Of a stretch of DNA of 64,000 nucleotides, positions 8,856-16,464 are shown in pieces (positions within the stretch are counted from its first letter, which is position 1; the number at the start of each line of letters is the position of its first letter). The stretch comes from Butyrivibrio sp. XPD2002. GTDB lineage: Bacteria; Bacillota; Clostridia; Lachnospirales; Lachnospiraceae. The position numbers were made by a program, and so were the translations under genes. The notes under the pieces are model-generated. The model saw only the letters and a list, made by a program, of their open reading frames with translations, was not told the origin of the DNA and made no database searches. The stretch is taken from contig NZ_AUIY01000018.1 of assembly GCF_000423945.1 (NCBI RefSeq), positions 62,001 to 126,000 of the forward strand. The letters run 5' to 3'.

Positions 8856-8873
8856 CTTAACGTAACCTTAACC
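8856..8873 (-). promoter_or_regulatory. Putative autoregulatory operator of the two-component system
   Basis: Minus-strand GGTTAAGGTTACGTTAAG contains TTAAG half-sites 11 bp apart. The same core lies at 6116-6131 before the CPBP gene. It sits about 80 bases upstream of the regulator start; a TATTAT box follows about 33 bases downstream. Confidence 0.62.
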
Positions 8874-8895
8874 AATCTTTGCTCTTCCCATATTC

Positions 8896-9945
8896 TTATG
8901 TCTGGGGCAATAGTTTTCCAAGGCAGTCCGAAAGTACTTCTGCCGCTATACGATGTCCTTCCGGATCCGGATGAAGCCTTGCACTTACGTGAATACCTGT
9001 ACAATCCGGGAGACGTAGATATACAACGTTATCATCATTTTCTGCATTAAATGTATCTATGATCTCAGATACATACTCTTCCATATCATTTCCCAGCATT
9101 CCATATGCCCAGATGATCTTGGATTTCGGATTATTTTTCCTTACAGCTTCAAGGAAATCGATTCCGCAGGTTCTAAAATTCTGCAGGAATTCATCTTCGC
9201 TCCATTTGTCCAGCTTCATTGCACTACTGTCATTCGTGCCGAGGTTGATGATAACGGCATCCTTCTCATTATCTGTAAAGTTCCAACTATCCATGCATCC
9301 CAGCTTTTTGGCATCTTCAGCTATCTGCGCAGCACATACATAGGGATATACCTTCGGAAGTGAGCACTCGGTACTACCATCCCAGGAAGCAAACAGGCCC
9401 TGTCCGCTCTGACTTAGAATGCTGTAATCCGCATCAAGCATTTTTGCAGTCATATATGCATAGGTGTTTACACTGTCAAACACCGTGGGAATCCATTCTT
9501 CACGCGTAAGAGCAAACGCTCCCTCGCCTGATGTAATGCTGTCACCCACAAATTCAAGGTTGTACTTTCTCTTCGGCACCGGAAGGAACTCCCCGTCAGT
9601 GTCAAAAGAGAATATTTTGATCACAGAGGCACACTCCTCCATCATGGACTGAGTGCTTCTCGCGATCCTGACATTAGTAGCATGAGCCTTATCAAAGCCG
9701 CGCATTATCTGATATCTGTGCCTGCCCTCCATCAAGGGGAAATGCATTATTCGCGCATCATCAATAAAAACATCCAGCCACAACTCAAGCGTTCCAAAAG
9801 TAGCCTCTATATCTGCATACAAATATCTGGCCTTTACATTTACTTCTATTCCGCTTCCGGTCCAGAACAATGCCGTACAATCATCTAATGATGAACATCT
9901 TCCCCATATACGCTTATTTTCTATTTCTGATAATTTATATTCCAT
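8896..9945 (-). CDS. CE2-like SGNH carbohydrate esterase
   Basis: 349 residues. The N-terminal 120 residues look like the beta-sandwich that precedes the hydrolase domain in CE2 enzymes. The SGNH domain has the catalytic serine in FVGDSITSG, an oxyanion Asn in NLGTND and the Asp/His end in ARLHPDPEGH. CE2 enzymes deacetylate xylan or mannan oligosaccharides. There is no signal peptide, so it is cytoplasmic. I start at the ATG at 9945 because GGAGG lies 9 bases upstream; the frame continues to 9969 but across that site. It could assist the mannan locus at 30-38 kb by removing acetyl groups, but it is not adjacent to it. Confidence 0.85.
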   Translation of the reverse strand: MEYKLSEIENKRIWGRCSSLDDCTALFWTGSGIEVNVKARYLYADIEATFGTLELWLDVFIDDARIMHFPLMEGRHRYQIMRGFDKAHATNVRIARSTQSMMEECASVIKIFSFDTDGEFLPVPKRKYNLEFVGDSITSGEGAFALTREEWIPTVFDSVNTYAYMTAKMLDADYSILSQSGQGLFASWDGSTECSLPKVYPYVCAAQIAEDAKKLGCMDSWNFTDNEKDAVIINLGTNDSSAMKLDKWSEDEFLQNFRTCGIDFLEAVRKNNPKSKIIWAYGMLGNDMEEYVSEIIDTFNAENDDNVVYLRLPDCTGIHVSARLHPDPEGHRIAAEVLSDCLGKLLPQT

Positions 9946-10084
9946 TTTCCATATCCTCCAAAAAAACACCAGTTACTTCAAAATTGTAATTCTGAGTACC
10001 ATATATAGCAAGAAGATAATTTTTGCAAAGGAGCCCGGAAAGCCTGCAAATAAGCTTCGCCAAAAGTCTGTCGGAGATGGAGTT

Positions 10085-11467
10085 ATGGCATACTATGACA
10101 TTACGGAGAAAACCGTATATGTGTGCTGCCAAACAAATAAGATACGTTTCAATTCCAACTCCGGAGACATGTTCCGCGCCTTTAAAGAAGCTGAAGTTAT
10201 CGATTTTGGAAAAAACATAATTGACACTACTCCCATGACTAGTGGCTCCTGTTTTTTCCTATACTGCAGAAGAGTTAAAGAACTGGATCTTAGTCAGTTT
10301 AGAACACCAAATCTTACCAACATGTGTGAGATGTTTCATTTTTGCACAAATCTAAGGAAGCTGAATGTAAGCACACTGGATACCTCCAAGGTTACCGATA
10401 TGCGCTCCGTATTCCTGATCTGTCCTTCACTTTATAGTCTAGATGTTAGCAACTTCAATACATCCAAAGTAAAAGACATGTCTCAGATGTTTGAATATTG
10501 TGGTATGTTCAAAACACTTGACCTGTCAAATTTCGACACATCCAATGTTGAAAATATGTATCGAATGTTTGCAAATTCATTGGCCCTTAATAGCGTCAAT
10601 ATCAGCAGCTTTAAGGCTTCAAAGGTAACTGATGTCCAGGAAATGTTTTGTGACTGCACAAGTCTGGAACACCTTGACCTTCGAAGTTTTGATCTTACAA
10701 ATGTTCCTGCAGAAAAAGCAGGCAGTTTCCTTGGAAATTGCAAGAATCTGAAGTATGTGGACGGTCCCGCTAAAACAAACCGCAAATTCTATTATAATGC
10801 GGATACTAAATCAAAATATCAGATTGGAAAAGTAGCACTAGACGATAACAAGGATGGCAAACCTGATTCAGGTGCACGCTACGATTACTTTTTGCAAGGG
10901 TCAGCAATCCACCGATACCTCTTCGTGGACCACATTGATAAATCAGAAAAGGATAAAGATCCTGAAAAAGACCCTGATCCCGTAGACGGTTCCGATGAGG
11001 ATGAGGAAAAATCTCCTTCTGCAAGGGTTGATAATCCTTCTGCAGATGGTCAGTCTCTTCTTCCCATGACTGTTACTATTAACGGTGTTACTTATTACAT
11101 CGATATTAACGGCATGGCTACAGTCACTAAAATTGACAAGGTAAAGAAGGCCTCCCTAAATGATGTTACAGTCAACGGAACAACCTATCCCGTAACTACC
11201 ATTAGTGCCAATGCCTGCAAAGGAAATAAGAAAATATCATCTGTTACTATTGGCAAAAATGTAACAATGATCGATAAAAAGGCATTCTATAAGTGCAAAA
11301 AGCTAAAGAAAGTAAAGATTACCGCAAATAAGTCCTTAAAGGTGGGCAAAAATGCATTTAAAAAGCTTCACAAGAATGCCAAGATCACGGTCAAGGGAGT
11401 AAAAGGAAAATCCAAACAAAAGCTCATTAAAAAGCTTAAGAAACAGACTAATGCTGTGGTAAAGTAA
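10085..11467 (+). CDS. BspA-like DUF285 repeat surface protein, 5' end probably lost
   Basis: 460 residues from the ATG at 10085. Residues about 55-215 are DUF285-type repeats of about 24 residues (LDLSNFDTSNVENMYRMF and relatives). An acidic linker (KDPEKDPDPVDGSDEDEE) leads to a C-terminal LRR module nearly the same as the tail of the gene at 2383. Proteins of this kind are exported, yet there is no signal peptide. The frame stays open upstream of 10085 and reads protein-like (KSVGDGVMAYYD), with no start codon and no signal peptide before it runs into the oppositely directed esterase gene. I infer that the 5' end was deleted. A GGAG before the ATG could still allow translation of a cytoplasmic product. 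Confidence 0.75.
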   Translation: MAYYDITEKTVYVCCQTNKIRFNSNSGDMFRAFKEAEVIDFGKNIIDTTPMTSGSCFFLYCRRVKELDLSQFRTPNLTNMCEMFHFCTNLRKLNVSTLDTSKVTDMRSVFLICPSLYSLDVSNFNTSKVKDMSQMFEYCGMFKTLDLSNFDTSNVENMYRMFANSLALNSVNISSFKASKVTDVQEMFCDCTSLEHLDLRSFDLTNVPAEKAGSFLGNCKNLKYVDGPAKTNRKFYYNADTKSKYQIGKVALDDNKDGKPDSGARYDYFLQGSAIHRYLFVDHIDKSEKDKDPEKDPDPVDGSDEDEEKSPSARVDNPSADGQSLLPMTVTINGVTYYIDINGMATVTKIDKVKKASLNDVTVNGTTYPVTTISANACKGNKKISSVTIGKNVTMIDKKAFYKCKKLKKVKITANKSLKVGKNAFKKLHKNAKITVKGVKGKSKQKLIKKLKKQTNAVVK

Positions 11468-11655
11468 TATATTTCATTAGTGTTCCTCATTTTACAACCT
11501 TGTCTAAATTAAAGATTGCGAACGCGCACGGCGAGTTTCGCAAATACCTAACTTTAATTATTATAATTATCCACTATTCTTATGAAAAATAAAAGATGGC
11601 GGTACTAAATTGCCGTTAAATAATACGCGAATCTCCGTTTACAGTATTCTCGGAT

Positions 11656-12642
11656 TTAATCAATAACATCATTCTGAAAACGTGACAAATGCTCAAATGG
11701 CAGAATCAGTCTGCCTCTATAAAGTCCGCAACCATCATTTATCAGACTGTTATTGATTGCACCAAACATGTTGACGTCAACCTTAGAAAGGTCAAGCTGT
11801 TGAAGGAGCATTCCTCGCTCATAGGCTTCATCAAAATAAATGTTTTCACCCTGTGGAATCTTGTCTCTTCTTGCACGTTCTTCCTGTTGGCGCTTTTCAT
11901 AACCAAGATGGTTAGCGGGGCCTATCTCTGCATAATCATCCATGTCCTTTGTGCGAAGCTGCACTTCGACATAACTTCTTGACTCATTATCATATAGAGT
12001 AATGTGGAGTGACTGATAGCCATACGGACTTGGATTATATATATAGTCCCTAAAATAAGGTCGTACATGGTCATCGAGTTTTTCCGAAATACCATCGTTG
12101 AAATTCGATACTTCTGCACTAAAACCGCGCATTTCAAGGAAGTCCGGAATCATGTTTGCAAGCTCATAAAGGCTCTTTAGCTCTATCTTCTCGCGGTCAT
12201 CTCCTTCCTTCAGATGACATTTAGGCATGGAAATCACGATACGGTAAGCAATGAGATCCCTGAAATGTTCTATCCTGCCCTTTATCTGAGACAATTCCGG
12301 ATATGTCCCATTCTTTTTATAGTAATCATAGATAGTCTCGACAATATACGCATTGAATTTCTCTTCCGCTCTGATGAGGGATTTGATTCTTCCTTTGAAA
12401 GTAAAGGCCAGCTGCGGATATTCTTTTGTCATGTACTTATACAGCTCCCTGATCCTCTGCGACTGGGATGTGAGGAAGTCGTTATGTACCAGAAGCTCCT
12501 CCATTCTCAAAAGAAAATTGCTATGAAACATATCAACTGTATTCCCGGTTTCTATGGAAGACTTTTTCAAATCTTCAGAATACAGCCTTATTATTTTAAG
12601 AACCGTGTCACCCTTATACAAATAATCATTCAGTGAAACCAT
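11656..12642 (-). CDS. RelA/SpoT-domain (ppGpp synthetase-like) protein
   Basis: 328 residues from the ATG at 12642, which is preceded by GGGGGAG; an ATG seven codons upstream is possible but poorly supported. The central region carries RelA/SpoT synthetase signatures: RDLIAYRIVI, YGYQSLHITL, VEVQLRT and the E-x-GPANHLGYE stretch. There is no HD hydrolase domain and no TGS/ACT tail, so it is a small alarmone-synthetase type, though longer than RelP/RelQ. It would pyrophosphorylate GTP or GDP in the cytoplasm. The gene stands alone and is preceded by a hairpin with a T-run in its leader. Confidence 0.84.
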   Translation of the reverse strand: MVSLNDYLYKGDTVLKIIRLYSEDLKKSSIETGNTVDMFHSNFLLRMEELLVHNDFLTSQSQRIRELYKYMTKEYPQLAFTFKGRIKSLIRAEEKFNAYIVETIYDYYKKNGTYPELSQIKGRIEHFRDLIAYRIVISMPKCHLKEGDDREKIELKSLYELANMIPDFLEMRGFSAEVSNFNDGISEKLDDHVRPYFRDYIYNPSPYGYQSLHITLYDNESRSYVEVQLRTKDMDDYAEIGPANHLGYEKRQQEERARRDKIPQGENIYFDEAYERGMLLQQLDLSKVDVNMFGAINNSLINDGCGLYRGRLILPFEHLSRFQNDVID

Positions 12643-12695
12643 AAGCTCCCCCTTCTTTGCCATGACCTAATGTCGTTATCTGCAAAATTCCCATA

Positions 12696-12737
12696 AAAAA
12701 GGGCAAAGATGCCGTAATTAAGCGCCTTTGCCTTCTC
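12696..12737 (-). terminator. Terminator-like hairpin in the leader of the RelA-domain gene
   Basis: On the minus strand GGCAAAG pairs with CTTTGCC around a 17-base inner region and is followed by CTTTTTTATG. No gene ends before it: it lies between a weak promoter (TATCAT at about 12746-12751) and the start at 12642. That places it as a possible attenuator. Confidence 0.5.
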
Positions 12738-12835
12738 TACCAATATGATAACACAATTTTTATGATTTTCGCCAGCATGGATAAAATTCCGCCTTATTGG
12801 ACATCTGTTGGACAACCCCCTGTATACTTATAAAC

Positions 12836-13083
12836 AGATAAGGACGACACACAATTGTTTATCAGTTTCTCATGAGGGGGAGATAACCTGCTTAAACAAC
12901 TACAGACCCATCGCAAAGGCAGCGTGTGCTTTACCGGAGCAAAAGGTCTGAATCTTATCTAAAATAAGTACTTCGGTGGCGATGCTTCACCTGAAAGTAC
13001 TAATATTTCCGTAGTAAGAGTGACGCGTGTTTCACTTAAGACTTCGGAAGAATCAAAAAGCGGCTTTCGAGCCGCTTTTTTGA
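12836..13083 (+). ncRNA. Candidate structured non-coding RNA with terminator
   Basis: There is no protein-coding potential here, but there is rich structure. A GATAA...TTATC helix encloses CAGACC...GGTCTG (12882-12960). A strong hairpin follows, AGTACTTCGGTG with CACCTGAAAGTACT (about 12966-13000). A GAGTGA...TCACTT stem comes next, then a terminator at 13055. A possible promoter has TTGGAC at 12808 and TATAAA at 12829 with short spacing. Size and multi-helix design resemble large Firmicute RNAs such as the raiA motif, but I cannot confirm identity. No downstream gene is close enough for a plain riboswitch: the next coding start is 240 bases beyond the terminator. Confidence 0.62.
13055..13083 (+). 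terminator. Intrinsic terminator of candidate RNA
   Basis: AAAAAGCGGCT pairs with AGCCGCTTTTT around TTCG, with a following T-run. This is a textbook terminator with a stable tetraloop. Confidence 0.9.
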
Positions 13084-13198
13084 TATTAATACAATATGAA
13101 ATGATTATTAAAAAATTATAGATACGACCTTTTAAGGAAAATATTATGTATAATTATTTTGCTGCGAATAGAGACTTTGTGAAATTATATTTCAGAGG

Positions 13199-13228
13199 TT
13201 GACACGTATGTTTAAAATGTGCTATTCA
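13199..13228 (+). promoter_or_regulatory. Promoter of the LRR surface protein
   Basis: TTGACA at 13199-13204 is followed after 18 bases by TATTCA at 13223-13228. It would give a leader of about 90 bases containing the hairpin at 13245. Confidence 0.5.
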
Positions 13229-13244
13229 ACTTTGTTATAAATGG

Positions 13245-13294
13245 CCATCAGAAAATTAGGCGTAATTTGCGCTTATATTTCTTGATGGTTTTTT
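13245..13294 (+). terminator. Leader hairpin with T-run (possible attenuator)
   Basis: CCATCAGAAA pairs with TTTCTTGATGG (one bulge), closing an AT-rich interior, and six T residues follow. It stands between the promoter at 13199 and the AGGAGG of the gene at 13325, so it may control read-through into that gene. Confidence 0.55.
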
Positions 13295-13324
13295 ATATAT
13301 CATTTTCTTATAGGAGGTTAATTT

Positions 13325-14599
13325 ATGAGTGAGAGAAAGAAAAGTAACAACAAAATGATTAAGAGAATTCTTAGTGGCGTTATGGCTTTCGCTATAGCGC
13401 TGAGCATGTGCATGGTAGCTATGCCGACGAGAGTATTGGCAGGTGATGATGTATCGGTATCGACAAATTTTTATGTTTATGATGGTGCGGTTCATAATAA
13501 TGACTCTAGTACAAGTAAATATGATATATCTGGCTTTGGTTTATTAAACGTAGCAAGTCCAGAAGCCATAATGGAGTATTCAAATAACACGCTAAAAATA
13601 AAACAAGGCATTACTATATCTGATGTTGGTGACACCGGAATATGGATTTTTAGTCCTAATCAGACAATAGAATTATCAGGAAATAACACATTTCCTAAAG
13701 TAAGCGTCGAAACTGAGTGTGTAACGATAAAAATGACTCAAGGCTCTACTGTAGAAATTACCAAATTTATGTCTTCCACAGAAATGACCCTTCAAAAAGC
13801 AGTAACCGCTGGACATCTTAAGGTTGAGAATGGCAAAATTGATGGCACCAAGATTGTTTATGGCGAGAATACTCCTGATCCCGATACTCCCACCGACGTC
13901 AAAGTTGATGATGAAGTATCAGAAAAAGGCAAAACTACTGCAGAAGCTCCCACTTACAAGGTAACAAAGAAGGATGGCAACACAGGCGAAATAACCTATG
14001 AAAAGCCCGCTACAGATGCAGCAAATGTAAAGGAAACTGAGGAAATTCCATCTGAGGTAGTTCTTCCCGATGGCAACACCTATAAGGTAACAAAAGTAGC
14101 TAAAAGAGCTTTCGCAGACGCTCCCGGCAAAGAAAAGATCAAGGAAATCAAGGTCGGTGAAAACGTTGATGAAATCGGAGAAGAAGCATGCAAGGGCCTT
14201 CCTTCACTTGAAAAAGTAAATCTTGGAAAGAACGTTAAGAAGATTGATAAGGGCGCATTTGCTAATTGCGGAAAGCTTAATAAAGCTGACCTTCCCGCTG
14301 ATCTTGAAGAAGTCGGCGAATCCGCATTTGAAAGAACAAACCTTCCTTCCGCTAAATTTGGCAAGAAGGTAAAGAAAGTCGGCAGAAAGGCATATTACAA
14401 GTGCAAGAAGTTCAAAAAGCTCACTGTAAAGTCTAAAAAGCTCACCAAGAAGAGCCGCGTTGCAAAGAACGCTTTTGCCGGAACAAATAAAAAGTTTAAG
14501 GTAAAGGTTAAAATATCTAACGCAAAGACTAAAGCAGCTACAATCAATGTTTTCAAGCAGAAAAAGATTGGTTATAAGCCTACCTGGTCTGTAAATTAA
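13325..14599 (+). CDS. Secreted LRR_5/BspA-like protein
   Basis: 424 residues. Signal peptide of about 39 residues with cleavage after VLA. Residues 40-180 form a beta-rich region without a recognised domain. A Pro/Asp linker leads to LRR_5-type repeats at about 235-390 (LPSLEKVNLGKNVKKIDKGAFANCGKL). A very basic end follows (KFKVKVKISNAKTK) and terminates IGYKPTWSVN. The start is preceded by AGGAGG at 8 bases. A frameshifted copy of the C-terminal half is found at 45350. No sortase motif is seen, so attachment may rely on the basic tail. The function is probably adhesion or binding, by family. Confidence 0.83.
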   Translation: MSERKKSNNKMIKRILSGVMAFAIALSMCMVAMPTRVLAGDDVSVSTNFYVYDGAVHNNDSSTSKYDISGFGLLNVASPEAIMEYSNNTLKIKQGITISDVGDTGIWIFSPNQTIELSGNNTFPKVSVETECVTIKMTQGSTVEITKFMSSTEMTLQKAVTAGHLKVENGKIDGTKIVYGENTPDPDTPTDVKVDDEVSEKGKTTAEAPTYKVTKKDGNTGEITYEKPATDAANVKETEEIPSEVVLPDGNTYKVTKVAKRAFADAPGKEKIKEIKVGENVDEIGEEACKGLPSLEKVNLGKNVKKIDKGAFANCGKLNKADLPADLEEVGESAFERTNLPSAKFGKKVKKVGRKAYYKCKKFKKLTVKSKKLTKKSRVAKNAFAGTNKKFKVKVKISNAKTKAATINVFKQKKIGYKPTWSVN

Positions 14600-14623
14600 T
14601 TGTTCAGATAGTTGATATGATAT

Positions 14624-14646
14624 GGAGCGAGCCTATGGCCCGCTCC
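14624..14646 (+). terminator. Hairpin after the LRR protein gene
   Basis: GGAGCGAGCC pairs with GGCCCGCTCC around TAT (one mismatch). The following sequence is AT-rich rather than a pure T-run. It lies 25 bases after the stop codon. Confidence 0.6.
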
Positions 14647-14796
14647 ATTATTATTCCTTCGACTTTAATAACTTTTAATAACTTAGTGTCAGTTTAATAA
14701 GTTTTAATAAGTTTTCAATTTTTACCATATCTATTTTCACAGTTTTTACACAAAACAGTCACTTTCTCTTACGATTTGGGAGTTATGATAATACTC

Positions 14797-14900
14797 AATT
14801 AAGAGAGTACCCCCTCTCTTAACCCCCTCATAAGAATAGAAAACTTTTCTTCAAACACATAGGCTGGCAACTCCCGTGACAAGGTGCCAGCCTTCTTTCA
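14797..14900 (+). ncRNA. Candidate small RNA with two hairpins
   Basis: A perfect TTAAGAGAG / CTCTCTTAA stem (14799-14822) is followed by a terminator-type hairpin AGGCTGGCA / TGCCAGCCT (14861-14893) and TTCTTTC. TATGATAAT just upstream (about 14784) could be a -10 box. Four degenerate copies of TTTTAATAAGTT-like sequence precede it (14668-14721). There is no coding frame with a ribosome site. A small RNA is one reading; two unrelated hairpins is the other. Confidence 0.4.
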
Positions 14901-15308
14901 TTAATCGACTAAACAGAAATATCTAATGCAAATATGATATTAATTTCTGTCTATTCTTGTACAATTTTAATCAAAATGCTCTGTATCATTTTTTAAAACC
15001 CAAAAGGCTTATAGTTCCGCTTGGTCAACACTCAAAAACTCATCTGGAGTTTCTTTCAAAACAGCCAAAAGAGGAATTTGTTATCGACCATATTGGTCAA
15101 CAGAATTGTGGCATTTACGTCCTATTATTGCCTTGTTATGACACTTATGTCACTACGATATTGAAGAGATTACGTCAGTTCTGACAATTATCTCTTAATC
15201 GGTTGCTCTGCGGAATGCATGTTGAGGAGACGGTTACGTATATTCGCGAAGAATTATTCTGACTGATTGACCTCCCGCCCCGCTTGAAGATAAACCCTCT
15301 CTGATCCA
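14901..15308. other. Intergenic stretch without a supported gene
   Basis: A 75-codon plus-strand frame exists at 14957-15184, but it has no ribosome site and its composition is not convincing. Downstream, 15204-15260 reads HVEETVTYIREELF on the plus strand, which looks like a decayed protein end. I assign no function. Confidence 0.35.
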
Positions 15309-15339
15309 ATTAAAAGAGCATCGCAACCAGCGATGCTCT
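15309..15339 (-). terminator. Terminator of the VOC protein gene
   Basis: AGAGCATCG pairs with CGATGCTCT around a 7-base loop; on the minus strand TTTTAATT follows. It lies about 20 bases after the stop of the gene at 15358. Confidence 0.8.
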
Positions 15340-15357
15340 CCCACTCATAAACCTCTA

Positions 15358-15735
15358 TCATTCACTCTTTATATGCTTTACAAGTGCAATTCTAAATCCA
15401 GAAGGTGAAACCATTGTTACTTCCTTGGAGCTCTGTGTATCCAAAGTATCATCTCCACGGGTATTGGTGAATCCATGTTCCTTCAGAATATTATACGCTG
15501 CATCAAAATCATCTACATTCATACGAATAATCACATAATCCTGCGGAACTTCGTCCACCTGTGCTATATCTATGTGGAAGCCTTCCTCATTTTTCATACG
15601 AGCAGTTGATACTTCTCCGCTTCCCGTCTGAGTAACCGGGCTATGTGTCTTTGCAAATCCAAGTGCCTCGAAGACTGAGATTGCTGAATCTGCATCTTTA
15701 GATACGATAAGTGGATCAAATGTTGTAATATTCAT
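15358..15735 (-). CDS. VOC-superfamily (glyoxalase-like) protein
   Basis: 125 residues from the ATG at 15735, which has GGAGG 7 bases upstream; the in-frame ATG at 15741 abuts that site. The paired beta-alpha-beta-beta-beta modules of the vicinal-oxygen-chelate fold are visible: FDPLIVSKDADSAISVFEALGF at the start and VTMVSPSGFRIALVKH at the end. The family includes glyoxalase I, ring-cleavage dioxygenases and antibiotic-binding proteins; the substrate cannot be read from sequence. Single-gene unit ending in a terminator. Confidence 0.8.
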   Translation of the reverse strand: MNITTFDPLIVSKDADSAISVFEALGFAKTHSPVTQTGSGEVSTARMKNEEGFHIDIAQVDEVPQDYVIIRMNVDDFDAAYNILKEHGFTNTRGDDTLDTQSSKEVTMVSPSGFRIALVKHIKSE

Positions 15736-15996
15736 GGTCATCCCTCCTCTTATAACTCAATATAATTCAATAACATCTAAAACTATAAGCCTTTATACCC
15801 ATCATTAAAACAAACCCACCATTAAAATTTCCTAAATTAAAATTTTATAAAATGCTCTGTTGCAAGAAAAAGTAGTGCTATATATGCAACAATTCTGCTT
15901 CTGCTTCATGAAAACAACGATCAATGCAACATTTTTCCATCGATAGCTGTTTAAATAATGTAGCACAATATAAGGTACTAAGGAGGAATAAAGGAA

Positions 15997-16464
15997 TTGA
16001 AAAAGGTTGGATATAAGAAAGTACGTTTGATAATATCAGGTTTTTTGCTGTTTCAGGCGTTGATTATGTGTGTACTTAGCGCATGCAGTAATTGGTATTC
16101 AAAAGTTCTGGTTTCATATGTTGAAGTCCCCGCATATGTAACCGATGTCTGGGAATATAATGGTGGTCGATATTCATCTACCAGGTATAAATATACTATT
16201 GTTTATACGTACGAGGGACAGGAGTATAAGCGTAGAATAGATTGTAGTTCAAGCCCTGATGAAGACCTGACACGTGTTTGGATTAATCCTGTAACCATGA
16301 ATATTTCTGAAGATAGCCGGGAATCATACGAACAAGCCGTTTGGGTGTTTGGAGCTCTGGCTATAGTAGTATTTTTGGCAGCCATCATTTCGTTCATAGC
16401 AATAACAGTTTCAGAAAAAAGGAAATTGGAAATTGAAGACTCAATGAGGAGCTACGTAATATGA
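15997..16464 (+). CDS. DUF3592-like membrane protein
   Basis: 155 residues starting at a TTG codon; AGGAGG lies 11 bases upstream and no better start exists. Two membrane spans (about 10-30 and 110-135) bracket an extracellular beta-rich domain of about 75 residues. That domain is related to the protein at 49197 (VPAYVTDVWE with VPAYIDNVSS, and VWINPVTMNIS with VRVNPATMEMS). The stop overlaps the start of the lipoprotein downstream by four bases, so the two are translationally coupled. DUF3592 proteins have no settled function. Confidence 0.72.
   Translation: MKKVGYKKVRLIISGFLLFQALIMCVLSACSNWYSKVLVSYVEVPAYVTDVWEYNGGRYSSTRYKYTIVYTYEGQEYKRRIDCSSSPDEDLTRVWINPVTMNISEDSRESYEQAVWVFGALAIVVFLAAIISFIAITVSEKRKLEIEDSMRSYVI

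Noticed and set aside
14957..15184. 75-codon plus-strand frame
   Set aside because: No ribosome site, unconvincing composition and no neighbours; treated as intergenic.
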